Part shown: positions 34,125-47,012 of the stretch, one piece after another
Layout: every line of letters starts with the position of its first letter
Numbering within the stretch: the stretch's first letter is position 1
DNA from: Armillaria gallica
Taxonomy: Eukaryota > Basidiomycota > Agaricomycetes > Agaricales > Physalacriaceae
Direction of reading: 5' to 3'
Assembly: GCA_037576215.1 (NCBI GenBank)
Contig: JBANDB010000003.1
Coordinates: 2,790,001 to 2,854,000 of the forward strand
Length of the DNA stretch: 64,000 nt
The notes under the pieces: generated by a model
The model's input: only the letters and a program-made list of their open reading frames with translations
The model's database searches: none
What the model was told of the DNA's origin: nothing
Program-made: the position numbers and the translations under genes

Positions 34125-34396
34125 CCTGCGATCAATAGGAAGCCTTTTGGATTCATGATGAACCCTGCCCACTCTTCCAGACATATGGTTGGGATCCACA
34201 AATGCTTCCGGCCGATAGAGAGCTCTACCGAGGTGACCGAAAACCTAGGAAGATAAAACACCGAAATACAAAGGCCCAGCTTCAAGATTTACAAGTGATT
34301 ATCTCTTTCTTCCATGCTTTCGGTACCACCAAGTATTTCCACGTCATACAAGATGTGGTGGGTAGGCCGCCGCTTCAAAAGAGAACGAGAAAGGGA

Positions 34397-34429
34397 CAGG
34401 AAGCGTGCAGGAAGCGTGCAGGAAGCGTG
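34397..34429 (+). repeat. Three perfect copies of an 11-bp unit
   Basis: CAGGAAGCGTG is repeated three times without interruption. The upstream frame encodes a Lys/Arg-rich segment (KRERE) and a different downstream frame encodes an acidic segment (HDEDEDEEDDTGLDSDDEF). Because 11 is not a multiple of three, copy-number slippage could have caused this break in frame. Confidence 0.8.
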
Positions 34430-36747
34430 CACGTTCATCCGGGCATGACGAAGATGAAGATGAAGAAGATGATACGGGCTTGGACAGCGATGATGAATTC
34501 ATCGTCGCTCATGAGGAAGAAACGGAGGATGCGACGCAGCGTAACATCACAGCGCAGATGATGATGATATGGTTGGCAAGCTGCTGGTCCATCCAGGCCG
34601 GGCAGCATGATACCAGTGTTTTCCCCCCATAACGGCGAAAAGTTGGCATGTTAATACCGTCACGGGAACTTATAATACAAAATCTATGGTGTGGTTTCCC
34701 TTAACCGATTATCAAAGAAATCGGACAAGTACGGCGTGGCTTTTCTTCTTTCTACGCTGTTATCAATGTTGCGCTCATTAAACTGCAACATTAGGTTATA
34801 TGGAACCCACCGTTTCTTCATAACTCCGATGGAGTTTCATTACAACCGCAATAAAAACCTGGAAGTGAGGTTAATCTCACCAAACTTTGGTGTTGGTGTT
34901 GGTAACGGCACAAGGGAAGGGCAACACACCTTTACCGAGGCACCAAAAAAGACCACTGTTACACTGGATGCGCATTTCAGTTCATGCCCCCCAATTTAAA
35001 TATTCTTCTCAATCGGACTGACAGTGTCGTTGAACGGACTTCTTTGGGTACTGACATCTGAGCGTCGGTCTTCTTTGACTGTTCTGGGTCAGGATGTGAC
35101 GAGGGTCCGAAGGCCACAAACCATTGCTAAGAACCAGAAGCATCATTCTGGGACACACTTTATGGAGGTAATTGAAAAGGCGAGAACATAGACTGAGGTG
35201 ACCAGGGTTTCGGAACTCCAGAGATAGATAGATAGATAGATAGCCGGACGAGGTCCAGAGAAGTGACAGTGGAAATTAGGGGGGAGGGGTCAGCCTAGAA
35301 TTTTGAATGAATGTATTCCACTGAATGTGCGCAGCGGGCTAAAGGAACGCACTTGGACGTAACGGACAATATGGAAGCTCCGTAACGTTGGACTGGTGGC
35401 GATCGTGCCCCGCTCGATCATCCCCCTAAGATCCAGCCGCCCTTCAGTCTATAAGACGGACGTGAGTAACGGAAAAGGCAGTATTGCGAAGAAAGCAAGA
35501 ACGGTTACTTTAATACACATGCCATCAAGTCTCTGAAGGAATACGCCAACATGAATGTCCCCCGGGACAAGATAAACACCGAGATGGGGTTATCCGAGTC
35601 CAACGAGTCCCTAGCCTCGTGCATCCTGCCTGAATAGCAGCGTCGTTGCGAACAATGAAATCTAGGGCCACGAACATGAAGTCGTTTGTATTCAGTCCCG
35701 TCAACGAAGGCAGGCGTCCTGCGGATCTGTGGATTGAACCATCAGGTTGTCATTTTCAGGCGGTTCTGCTATGATACCAGCACTAAGATCCGTGACTCTT
35801 TCCGACTCAAGAGTCGTCAGTGTCGTGCTTGCTAGTGTTTTCTGTCACAATTAATGAGTGAATCAAAGTACAGAGGAGTTTATACCTTGATCCCAGGCGT
35901 AGATGGAGCCCTCATCGCACGGTTCAATCGGTGCTCTGACACATCGCCTATCGAGGTCAGAGCTAGGAACCATGTATTAAGGTGGCTGCACGGCGTCTGA
36001 AGCGTCATTTGGGTGGCAGTGATACGAGATCTGATGTTATTGTCCTATTCAGATATAGGAGAATAGGTAAAGGAGGTTCGCAAGGGTTATTTTCTGGCAG
36101 CAGCACCAATAATAAATCGGATATGCACGCAGGGAGGAGGAGCACATCCATGGAATGCCCCAGCTGGTCGTATTCTCAGCTTACCTATGTTTGTGACTTT
36201 GTGAGTACCACTGTAGGGAATCGTCCGGATCCCATGAAAAGACATTGAGAAGCAGTCCTCCCGTAAAGATCCAGTACTCTGCTTCCCCGGAAAGCCAAAG
36301 CTGGCGAGTTCGTCTTCTTCGGTGCGACAAGCTTGGAGTACCAGATAGCGGAAATTTTAATATTCCGTTCATTTAGCCGCCATCGTCGATGTCTTCTATC
36401 AGGTAATACTTGTATGTGGACCGTGGGGGAAGGACAAGTGGACTTTAAGCTGTTTGATCGGACTCTAGAATCGGAGTGTTAATTTTTTCTTCCTCTGCTC
36501 CGAACATCCCAATAATCTTGAATAGCCCTATCCTACGCAGTATCTGTAAGCAACCCGGGGCAGTAAAGCTATTTGCCTGCAGGCATGTACCCTCCGTCAA
36601 ACGGGATGATGAAGGGCAGACGTAAGGGCAGCTGGTTCGCAGCTGGTATCGCTTTGATGGATTGAACGGTGCGTACACTGACGTTTGCAATTCGTATGTC
36701 GGTACTAGGCTGACGGGCTGCAGATTCCAGTAATAGGATCTCTGTGA
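34430..36747. other. Gene-poor interval
   Basis: It contains the acidic frame remnant (to about 34630), a 102-codon frame at 34691-34999 with no recognisable domain, and a short GATA microsatellite near 35222. The rest shows no coherent coding signal on either strand. Confidence 0.4.
35222..35243. repeat. GATA microsatellite
   Basis: About five uninterrupted GATA units. It is a simple repeat in non-coding DNA. Confidence 0.9.
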
Positions 36748-37082
36748 ATGGATGAGCCACGATGGGCCTCGACACCGACTTACAAATTGTTCCTTGTCCA
36801 AAAATCAGTCAGGAAAGATACTACCGTCGGAATCCTGAACCATGGACTCAAAAAATCCAATACTTTGAGTTCAAAGACGACGGAATCAAGTACGTGTTTT
36901 GCTGTATCATTAACCTTGATTGAAAAACCATCGTTTCACCAACAACAGAAGGAACCGAGAAGATCAAGAAAGAACCCATATGCTGTAGCAGACAAAAGGG
37001 TGACTATATCCTTGTGGTATTGTCAAACCAGGATGTACTTTGGCGCGACGCCAAGCTAGACGATGTAAAGAAGGATGCATAA
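36748..37082 (+). CDS. Candidate small spliced gene, 91 aa, unknown
   Basis: Exon 36748-36889 starts MDEPRWASTPTYKLF. A 59-nt GTACGT..CAG intron (36890-36948) joins it in frame to exon 36949-37082, encoding GTEKIKKEP, CCSRQKGDYILVVLSNQ and the end DDVKKDA with TAA. Joining gives 276 nt, a multiple of three. The C-terminal half has balanced, protein-like composition, but no family was recognised. It could be the 3' remnant of a larger gene. Weak call, made because the splice sites and the frame agree. Confidence 0.3.
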
Positions 37083-37841
37083 GCGGGTGCGAGCTGAGTC
37101 GTTGGTCAGCGAGGGTAAATGGGTCCTTATTCCGGTGGCGACAGCTTCTTACCCCGTTCATGATGATGACCAGATGCGTGTTGCGATTGCATGACGTGAA
37201 GGTCGACACTGACTCGACAGTGATGTGGGAGGAGAGCCTGGGCTCTAGACCTAGAGAGGCCGGTGTTACTACCATCAACAGCAAGTCGAATTCCCTGAAT
37301 CGCGTGCCCCATACCTTGTGAAGGCATGTATCATTTGACCTCTCCTTTTTTGCCGACACAGTATCAAATGCAGCTGGTGCGAACGGCTAGCGGTGCCGAG
37401 CGGGTACACCCGCCGTGGAGTGCGTATCCGTCGGATGTCCTGGTGGAACGGGGCCTGCAAACACACAGTGAGCAAAGGCTCATCGGCGTTCCCACATTTG
37501 GAAGAATCTGAGGCGTTTGATGTGTTCAACCAGGTTTAACCACGGTTTTGATTTTGATTTCAACTTTTGAATTTCAGATGAATTTGCCCACCCCAAAATA
37601 GTCGCCTTGCAACCCGAGCCTATATGCAACTGATTTAATATTGGATCTCGAAATGTTGCTGATAGCGCTGTTAGAAGACTCGGAGCCCGAAGAGCCGGTC
37701 GAGATTCGTGACTCCGATTATCTATCAAATACCTTCCGCAAGTTGTAATATAAGTAGGTTTTGGGTTTTTGTCGTATCCGTTCTCGTCTGTATTTAACCC
37801 AGCACAATTACTGTCTTGACGTGATCTATCACACTTGTACA
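37083..37841. other. Intergenic, upstream of P450-a
   Basis: No gene supported. Short plus and minus frames (for example 37480-37860 minus) overlap the start of P450-a and are shadows or chance. Confidence 0.4.
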
Positions 37842-39999
37842 ATGGCCCTCTTCTCAGCATATGCTCTCGCGTTCTCGCTTTTGATGGTCCCCTTGATCCT
37901 CTACATACTTAGGATCGGGAGAAGGGAGAGTGGGCTTCCCCCAGGGCCGTCTACGCTACCCTTGGTAGGTAACCTCCACCAGCTCCCACACGGTGGTCTG
38001 CATCTACAGTGAGTGGTGGCAAGATGTCCCAATTCTCTCCTGAACATGTCCCGATAGATTCACTGCCTGGGCGAAGGAATTCGGAGGGATCTTCTCGGTA
38101 AGAACTATGAAAGTCGTCGTAAATTGTACTCATATTCTAAATCTACGCTAGCTGAAATTTGGTCCCGGAACGGTCATTGTCGCGACGAGCCCTCGCGCCG
38201 TTCGTGAGCTAATTGATCAGAAGAGTGCAAGCACCTCAGATCGTCCACCGTCACACTTTTCGAATGTCATCACCGGCGGAAACAACATTGGGTTTGCTCG
38301 CTACTGTGCGCTCTTCTCTGTTTCGTCATTTTCTATGGTCGGCTAAATCTCGGTTCACAGCGGACTACTGGCGACGAGGACGTCGTGTCATGCACTCGAT
38401 GCTCACGAAGAAGGCGTGCGTGAATCATCTAACTATCCAACGCGCCGAAGCTTCGCAGTTGATGTACGACTACCTTGTCGAGCCTAAGGTAAACTCTCCC
38501 ATCAAATCCTAGTTGCAAACGTGGGGAAATCTGACGTTCAATGTCAGGAATTTGTCGCCCATGGTCAGCGTTACGCCAATTCGGTGATCACCTCAATCCT
38601 CGCTGGTACCCGGTCGCCGCACCATACCAGCCCGCTCGTCACCACTTTCTTCCAAATGCAGCATGAATGGACTCACCTCCTCACGCCTGGCGCCCACCCC
38701 CCTGTCGACATGGTGCCCTTCTTGAAATACATCCCTGGAAGTTGGAAGCAAATTTGCGCCAAAATGAAGGTCTCCCAGGAGGAGCTATACGGTGGGATGA
38801 TCGATGCCTGCGCAAAGCGCGTCGAACGCGATATACACAATGGATGCTTTTTGGAAGGTGAGCTAGAGAACAAGGATGTAGACCGTGGATTGCTACGGTA
38901 TGTCTTAACAGTACGCGTGCCCCATTTTTACAAATTTATATTTTACAGAGGGATGTGTTCCGCGCTCATGGAGGGCGGATCGGACTCGACGTCTATATAT
39001 CTGCAGAGCTTCATTCTTATGCTTGTAGCGCACCCAGAGGTCCAGGCAAAGGCTCGCGCAGAGATAGACTCGGTCGTTGGACTGGATCGATTGCCTGACA
39101 TTGAAGATATGGACAATCTTCCCTACGTGTCAGCCGTAATTAAAGAGGTAAGCTCTTCGCTTTGCCTTTGTTCTATACCATTGTGTTCATTATGTATATC
39201 ATAGGTACTGCGTCTTCGACCTATCACAGCGCTGGGAGCACCACATTATAGTACCCAGCCTGAAGTTGTGCGTCCTTCTATTTTTACCTTCCGATAATTC
39301 ACAAAGTGATGTTTGCTCACTTCAGGTTGACGGCTACGTGATTCCGAAGAACTCAATGATCTTCATGAATCAATGTGCGTACAGTACCTTCCTCCTGCCG
39401 TTGCGAACTAAAGCTCCCATCTTATTGCAGGGGGCATGCTACACGACCCAGACTCCTATGACCAACCAGAATCATTCATGCCCGAGCGCTTCCTGACATC
39501 GCCATTTGGCACAAAGCCTGGAGCGGATGATACGGGCCGGAGTAAAGATATCTACTTTGGTGGCGGGAGGGTAAGCAGCATGCTTGTTTATGTACATCGG
39601 GGTTCTCTGACTTTTTTTAAGCGCATCTGTGTTGGCATGCATTTCGGACAGAACTCGCTAGTAGGTTTAATTTAACGTTGCGATATGCCATTCCGCATGC
39701 TCACTGGGACGAAAATAGGCCATTACGAGCATGTATCTTATTTGGGCGTTCAATTTGACCAACGCTATCGACCCACAGACCAAAAACCCAATCCCCGTGG
39801 ATATCAATGAATATGACATCGTGCGCGTTGTCTCTTATGCAAAGTTTACTCGTACCTTGACACAAGTTTCCAGAGCCTCAATACGATACCGAAACCTTTC
39901 AAGTGCGACTTCCAAGTGAGGAGTGAAGAACACAAACGCATGGTCGAGAATGCGTTTGCAGAAGCGCGCCAGGTTTTCGCGCCATTTGAGCAGGATTAG
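37842..39999 (+). CDS. Cytochrome P450 monooxygenase (P450-a)
   Basis: ER-anchored heme monooxygenase. The N-terminal anchor is ALAFSLLMVPLILYIL. The proline hinge LPPGPSTLPLVGNL is in exon 1 (37842-38008), followed by exons 38058-38097 and from 38152 (LKFGPGTVIVATSPRAVREL). The C-helix has DYWRRGRR. Exon 5 starts at 38548 and includes TPGAHPPVDMVPFLKYIPG. The I-helix motif is EGGSDSTS, the ExxR motif is EVLR in KEVLRLRP, the PERF motif is PERFL, and the heme loop is FGGGRRICVG with the Cys ligand. The stop is TAG at 39997-39999. All hallmarks are present in frame, so the gene looks functional. It is the first gene of the putative terpenoid cluster and is not closely related to P450-b and P450-c. 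Substrate unknown. Confidence 0.9.
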
Positions 40000-41597
40000 A
40001 GGAACATGGCCTGACGGAAAATTTGATTGGTGTCTACGCTGCGACGTCATTCCCATTAAACTTAGTGAGTTTACCAGCTAGAATAACAGTATATTGTATA
40101 CCATATATCACCTTAGAATTTTGTATTACAATTGCTCTATCTGCACGGGTATGTGCGAGAGAGGGTTTATCAGGATATTTCTTCAAATTGCAGTGGACCA
40201 CCTGCGTGACCCAACTTTGAAGACGCATTATCAGCTCGGTGTATACTAAGCGGGGGCCGAAGCAAACCCTATGCCTGCCTTAATTTTGTCATCGGCCGGG
40301 CTCTGGAAAATAACGTTAGAATTTCGAACTCAACAGGCCGATTTGTCGTAGTAGTGTTCCCATTGAACCAGGGAAGGATCGATCGAAATGTCCTTGAAAC
40401 ACTCGGTCGGTGATGCGCGGGCACCCGAACCTGAAGAGCACAACATCTCGCCACCCGTTTGGCCGTCGGGGAGCCCACGCAAGTTTCAAAGTTACAGATT
40501 ACCCGTAATAGACCGTAGCTCGACAAGTGGGCCCCGAAGTGATCAAGTGGAAAGCACACTGATTGCGACACCAGCAGGGTCATTTGTGGAGCTGTAACCG
40601 AGGCGGATTTCCGAAAAAAAGAAAACCCTAGATTACCATTGCTAGCGGAAGTTTCAGTCCTGCATCTAAATACAAGGGAACCTGTTCCATTGTTGGTGGG
40701 GCCTTTTTTTGGAAGGCGCAACAGGCGTTTCAAGGCGTTTTGCATTGCGCGTCGATAGTCAAACTTCAACACAATAAGCATGCGGCTGTGTAAATTATGT
40801 CGTGACGCATGTGCGACCTTGCTATTCAATTGTATCAATTCTATTACTATAAACCGTTACTTGCAGTGATAGCGGAAGCAAATCCGAGCCTTCGGGTGAT
40901 CAGTATCACTGGTAAGTATTGCCAATCTCGATCGCCGATCTGGTGCCGCGGCAGGCCCCGTATCACGGTGATTTGGACCTATTGTAAGCGCATCTGGCAA
41001 TAAGTACCCTCTCACAGATGAAAATTCAATAAAGTTTACCTCAGCCGGGTACTCCAGGTCTTTGGGCTTTGAGGAAAGATGTTGTAATGGAGCACGTGAT
41101 GGTCATATACAAAGACACCGAGTTGATATCAGCTATCGCCAGGCTGATCATGTCAGCAGGTCCTTACAAAAAAAGTCAAGACCGCCAGCAGCCAGTCATC
41201 CCCTCATTTGACCCTAGTTGTCGCCCGTAACACTTAATCTATAGGAGGTCGCAGTCTGCCACTTCATAACCCTGGATTCTCTAATCTTCAATGCCTTGTC
41301 TTGAGACGTAGTTGCGACAACCCTCATCGACGGCACGCTATCGGTGAATTGGTCTGGCAAGAAAGTGCTTTTATCATATGTATTTCTCCCGAGTTGCTTA
41401 GCGTACTGGAGAACTGAAGGCTTCCAGTCTGTCGTAACAGCGCCTCTTCCTCAGCCCCACCTCTTGACGTATACTTTCATCACATATGAAGAACTGCTGC
41501 GTGGAAAGCAAGGGTCCTGAATTGACTGATACTTTACTTCCTTACAGGAAAGTATATCACACACTGAGAAGATAGAAATTTACTGAATCCTTTCCCT
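40000..41597. other. Intergenic between convergent P450-a and P450-b
   Basis: This region of about 1.6 kb has no supported gene. The longest frame, 189 codons at 40269-40838 (minus), has no recognised domain, no splice support and uneven composition; I leave it out as a gene. Confidence 0.4.
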
Positions 41598-43716
41598 TTA
41601 GTAGTGGCCAAGAAGCTCCCGCTCTTGCTCCACAATGGCCTGTGCTTCCGGGAACCTTGGAGTTACCTTCACTTTGAAAGGTAACGGGCGACTGCAAGGC
41701 ATATGATCAATAAATGTCGTACGTAATGACGAACGAGAACTACGCACACGACCACTCCATCTTCAATACATCCGTCAACATCTAACGGAAGGGAAGCGCC
41801 CTTCTCGTCCGTGGCGGGTTCGATATCTATAGCCCAAAGCAACATGGCTATGACAGCAAACAGAGTGTCATTAGCAATATGTCGTCCAACGCAGATACGC
41901 CGACCAAAACCGAAGGAAACGTGGCTTCGCATAGATCAGCTTATGTCGTATTGAAAAGGGACATGAGCGAACTTCTCTTCCTTAGTGCCCGCGACCTGAG
42001 CGAGTTGGCCTGTCCCGTCAAGGTGCCGGGCCGGATCAAAGTGTTCGGCGTCAAGTCCATAATTCTCTGGGTCTCTGTTAATATGCCAAACATTGGCGAT
42101 GAGGATACTACCGGCCTGTATATGTCAGATGAGTATGACAGCGAACCGAACGTCGTTTACGCTTACGGGAATGAAGTATCCGTTATAGATATCGTCCTCG
42201 GTCGACCGATGAGGAAGCCCTGGAAACTCACTGTCAGTGTCGTGCCACACGCATCTCGAGAGTCATACGCACCAACTGGATCCTGCACGGAAGACAACAA
42301 TTCGCATCAAACGGAGGAGTCGAGAGAGAAAACTCACCACTGCACGCCATCTGAGAGTCTCCTTAACCATTGCACGAACATACGGTAAATGCTCATAGTC
42401 TGAGAAAGCGGGGAGTCGATCTCGACCGACAACCTTATCGAGTTCTGCTTGAGCTCGTTTCTGCGCATCAGGGTAAAGGATCATAGCGAGCATCCACCAA
42501 GACATAGCGGCTGAGCTCGATTCGGCACCAGCCGTGCTACCGAATAATCAGATGGGAGGAAACTAAACGCAGCCTAGAAGACGTACTACATAGCCCCCGC
42601 CAGCCAAGAGCTTTCATGGTCAGTCAGCCCATGTCTTCCGGCGCCTTGAATCAGAGTAGCCGCGAAGCTGGGATGGTTATTACCTTCGGCCTTATATAAA
42701 TAAATTAGCACTGGCTGTCGATCGCACCATCAGTAACGTACTACTCGATCCTTGACGCTGTGGAAGAGGCTTTCAAACATGGACGAATCTTTGGCGTACC
42801 AGCCTTCCGCCTCCCTTTTCCACTTTGCATATCTATCAAATCAGCTATCAGCCCGTTTTCCCGTGACATTTTGTATAACCTTACTTGCTGGGGATACGCA
42901 GCATCCAGGGAAAAGACTCCACCTTTGGGTTGCAGGCATCAATCAGAGGCTGGGCTTGACAGATGAGAGTCTAACCCACAAAGTGAGCACCAGGCATAGC
43001 AGCACGGGTTAACCGTGTAGCAAAGTCGTTGATGCGCTTGATTGATGGGTCTTGTTCGGACGTTGGAGGCTTATCGTATATGATGGACATGATAGTAGAA
43101 GCGGCGGTACGGCGAACGTGCGATACCCATCGATTGGGTTCCGCCAGCAAATCGTTTGCAAGAAGGACAGCTTCCTTGATTTGGATTGGATGGTATTGGT
43201 TCACGATGTTTTTGTTGAGACCTTCATGAGCTGCTTTGCGCATATGGCGCCAGCTAAGCTGCGATATCAGGTACGCATACCGGATCAGTGAGGTTAAAAG
43301 CTTACGCATTCCCATAAGGAGCGAACGCGACGAACATGCCCCCAGTCATTATGTCTGAGGCGACGATGTTGCGTGGGCGGTCCGAAAACTTTGCACGATC
43401 TAAGAGATCTGTGGCAACCTTCAGGGAGTTGATGACTATGAGAGGCTGTCCGGCGACATTGAAGTACATAAGGTCGCCTAGAGCATAGCGTGAAACCAGA
43501 ACTCATGCCCAAACGAAGAGCGCGCATACCATATTTCTTTCCCAGCTCGGTAAATGTGAGCCATTGTTTGCTACGTAGCTGGAGAAGATTGCCAACGATA
43601 GGAAGGCCTCTAGGTCCAGGTGGGAGCTTGCGCCAAGAGCTACGGATGTGACGAACGACGATGAAGGTGATGATAGCCACAGCAGCCAGAAACCAAGCAG
43701 ACGATGCGTGTGTCAT
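41598..43716 (-). CDS. Cytochrome P450 monooxygenase (P450-b)
   Basis: Start at 43716 (the preceding in-frame codon is GTG). The N-terminal anchor is AWFLAAVAIITFIVV and the hinge [16 protein letters not shown]. Joined exons continue with [33 protein letters not shown], the C-helix [51 protein letters not shown], the I-helix AGAESSS, ExxR (ETLR), GLPHRSTEDDIYNGYFIP and the heme loop [12 protein letters not shown]. The end is [14 protein letters not shown] with TAA at 41600-41598. It is a full-length, apparently intact multi-exon P450 and closely paralogous to P450-c at 49087-51220, with the same exon layout. The two probably act on the same terpenoid pathway; substrates are not predictable. 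Confidence 0.9.
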
Positions 43717-46215
43717 CACGGCTCGGAAAAGAAGAGGTAGCGTTGGGGGTTCTTCTTGATGTGATAGACGAACTCATCACGCGCATCGAATCCCTAGGGT
43801 GAGCGTCATATTTTCTTCCCACCATCAGGTTTTACGGGAAGGTGTTCGCCGCTAACAAAGGATATGGTTAAGCTCAGAAGTGTATGTCTGGTCCCAGACT
43901 TTGATTAGTTGATATCATAGTGCTCCTAGAACAGTCTGCTGGCTCACCTTCGAACCCGTTTTGATCCGAGCGCTGAGAACAGTTGACAGTTGACAGATGA
44001 AAAATAAGTATCATAAAAAGTACCAAGACTCCCACCTACAAAGTTAGTGAAAATCCTCCAGAAACAATATCTCGCAGAGCCGTTGGCGACGTCGTAGTTG
44101 TAAGAAGCTCGATATCAAATAGACTGATGTCATACATGGACGTAATTTCAATATCTGCAGCCACGTTGTGCGATTGTACCCGCAACCGCAACCGTCCTAC
44201 TGGCCTATAGCTAGCACCGATGAGTAGAATGTAGTGTACTAGAGCTTTTTGGGAGCGATGGCATTAGGTAAATATGGAAATTATTTGGAACTTTGTACCT
44301 ACTCTCCAAGGAAGCACCTCGTTTCATATCTTCCAAGAAACTGTCCTTGCTTAGTATACTTGATTGAAGGGTTTATAATTCATTCCAGATCCGATGACGC
44401 CTCACCAACGGTCCACAGGACTTTCAACTGGCTCATATCATCGTTTCTCGACGAAAACGTTTTCGAAAAATATTTGAATTTCAGTCTACAGTAGACGATG
44501 TCATTTCCTATACAGTGTCGTGGCCGTAGATTTTATATTACTTAGAGGACAACAGAGTGGAGGGGTCACGTACTTTTTCCACTTCCGTGACGTATTCCCG
44601 TCTTTCTGTGTAATACGCGTCCTTCTCATTGTCAGGAAGGGAGAGGTACTTAGCTTTAACGGCAATATCCACAGATTCTACACCAGCAATATGAGCTTCA
44701 CCCAGCTCCAACTTCGTCTTGGCCCCGAGATGGCAAAAGTGAGTGGTTACAGCTGTCGATGACGGTCAGACCTATTCCTCAATTAGTCCTGTGACAGGTC
44801 TATCGATCAATGGGAAGTGCAACTCTGGTCAGAAGTGCAACTTTCGCCAATGTCGGCCTCCTACAGGCCGCATTTATTACTTGTTCCTCCTGCAAATGTA
44901 TTTTAGAGTACCTATTGATGATACCTACAAGTATATTAAGTCAGATCGGTTTTCCGTTGAGATGAGGAATTTCTACATCGTGCCCAATCGAAAAAAATGA
45001 GTTGCACATCGCGTTCTTGCCTCGTATCGATACAGTGAAATGCCGGGTGGGTTCTGACAGATTTATACAAGCTTGGTATGGACTTTTAGAGTGTTTTGAC
45101 AAAAAACGAAGGCGAGCAGTCGAAGCTAGAAGTGCAATCCAGCATGGCAAGCTCAGCCGCTCCGCGAGGCTTGAGCCGATCACGGCTTGGTCGCGATTGC
45201 GCTTCGGGTCACATCTCGTCGCAGTTGCGCCCGCTATTTTGACCCACCACGACGGCATCACTATTATGGGTTCGAATCTCAGACGGCGACTCAGCACATT
45301 TCGGCAAGGTCTGGCTCAGTGCCGCAGTCATCCAAGCCGTATTGCTGATGCTGCAATCGAGCCGCAGTGCGACATTTTTGAAAGATGGATGCGAGACTAA
45401 GTATGTACGTTGCAAATAGTAGTACGAAATAAGTAGGTGAAGTTTTAAACACTGGTCCACCTGTATTGACTTCGGAAGTTGCCTCTAAGCCGAGTCTCAG
45501 CCGCCGGCAAACGAGTCGGTTAAAATCCTAATTAGGTACTTGTAAGATTTGATTGACGCAAATTTTTTGATCGTCTCCTCCCCCCTTCCGCATCATGTCG
45601 TTTCTCCCTCATTTCTGAGTCCTTTGCATTGGAAATAGTATCATTAGGATGCCGCGTAAGACAAGATGGCCGAGTGGCTGTGGCTAAGGTACCAGGCTAA
45701 GGCACCAGGCTAAGGAAACAGTTGTTATCAAAATAACTGCCCCCGACAACCAACTTGATATTCGAGTGCCAGTGAAGAGTTATCTGGTGTCGTGACTTCG
45801 TCTCTGCAAGAAAGCAACAGGAACTTTCCGTAATCCAGGCGAGTTTACCGTTTTCTTGAGGTTAGAGATACCGTGTTGTAACATATGCATTTGGTGTCCA
45901 GGACTTCGTTTTTTACATTCAACTCTATGGATCGATATCCAGCGAATTACATAACCACGTCGTCCGGTATCGATATTCTGTGCTATGTCATTACGACCTT
46001 TTGACTCTCGCGGTGGTATGATGTCGTGTTTTTTCCGTCGCTTAATCCAACGGTTCCTTACAAGGGGAGCCGTCAGAATCTATGCTTTACAAATGCGAAG
46101 CAGTAATTCGGCCCTTTCTGGCCTCAGGGAGCCCGTTTCCTAGGCATATCTATGCCCCAAACCCGATTAGAGGTGAGCTGGCTGCTAACGATCTGTTCGC
46201 TGACATCTAGTGGCG
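43717..46215. other. Gene-poor interval inside the cluster
   Basis: No supported protein gene. Frames of 80-132 codons (for example 45002-45400 plus) lack domains and splice support. It contains a tRNA-like fragment at 45660-45718. Confidence 0.4.
45660..45718 (+). other. tRNA(Ser/Leu)-like fragment with internal triplication
   Basis: GACAAGATGGCCGAGTGG resembles the 5' end and A-box of a class II tRNA (Ser or Leu). It is followed by a unit GCTAAGGNACCAG repeated in tandem, where a normal tRNA has it once. I find no matching 3' acceptor strand, so it is not a functional tRNA gene as it stands. Confidence 0.35.
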
Positions 46216-46229
46216 CTCAAGAGCCGGTT
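46216..46229. repeat. Target-site duplication, left copy
   Basis: CTCAAGAGCCGGTT, identical to 47013-47026. The two copies flank the retroelement candidate exactly, with the poly(T) run adjacent to this copy. Confidence 0.8.
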
Positions 46230-47012
46230 TTTTTTTTTTTTTTTTGAATCCGAGTGTATTGGTTACGTGCACGTATAGTCCAATTTTGCTACTTGTACTT
46301 GGTTGCTACGTATATATGATGTCATCGATTTGGTTCGGCTTAACTAGCCCGTGCGCTGTTGGCACAGAATTATCCCTCGCCCTTTGATAATTTGGTGCGA
46401 CTCGGACACTGCCACCTTCTCCCCTTCGGGAAATCCTGACCTCTGCCGAGAATGGCCGCAATCTGTCCGCCACATTCGTTTCTTCACCTAACCCTTCTCA
46501 TGGCCTAGCCCCTTTTTCCCACCAGACTCCATCGATCCCAATCCTTCTCCTAACTCCCTTCCCAGACTTGCCTTATTCGGCCAAGATCACCAACACAGTG
46601 TGATCAATTGATGCGGGGGCGATGTGCCGGGCCGTGGTGTGCTTGGATCACCACTCCATTTTTGTTTGCACCTGGGTCCCAACCAGGCGGCAGCCTTGCG
46701 GCACACGACTCCGTTTCCCAGTCTTATTCGAAAGATCACTGGAAGGGGCTCGAACCGATGCCCAGAATGGCAAGGAGAGATAAGATTGGGTGTGATTTTA
46801 GAGGGGGATATCCGCGCGGCTTGATCATGTTTCGAAAGGGCGGCTGGGTTTCACATGGTTCGGACATCGGCAGTGGTAGAACCCGAAAAGTGTCTAGAGT
46901 GTTGCTTTCTGGGGGGTGGGGGGCTCGAACTCGCGAGCGTGAAAATAAAATTTTCTGTATGGAACGAGATACAACTGAGCAAGCAGAGATGACCACTACA
47001 CCATCTGCCCCC
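46230..47012 (-). mobile_element. Candidate SINE-like retroelement with tRNA-like head and poly(A) tail
   Basis: Read on the minus strand, the element starts at 47012/47013 with a tRNA-like head of about 100 nt. The head has the A-box TGGTGTAGTGGTC and the B-box GAGTTCGAGCC. The element ends in a run of A (18 T on the plus strand at 46228-46245). A 14-bp direct repeat, CTCAAGAGCCGGTT, flanks both ends. A tRNA-derived head, 3' poly(A) and a target-site duplication are the three marks of a SINE mobilised by LINE machinery. It encodes no reverse transcriptase. At about 783 bp it is long for a SINE, and a second B-box-like sequence lies at about 46747-46765 on the same strand, so it may be composite. 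The intact duplication points to a fairly recent insertion. Confidence 0.75.

Noticed and set aside
40269..40838. 189-codon minus-strand frame between P450-a and P450-b
   Set aside because: Long, but no recognisable domain, no splice sites extending it and no second copy to compare. It overlaps likely 3' flanks of two convergent genes.
45002..45400. 132-codon plus-strand frame with a GGGTTCGAATCTC (B-box-like) sequence near 45268
   Set aside because: No domain. The B-box-like word has no matching A-box or acceptor stem, so neither a gene nor a tRNA is supported.
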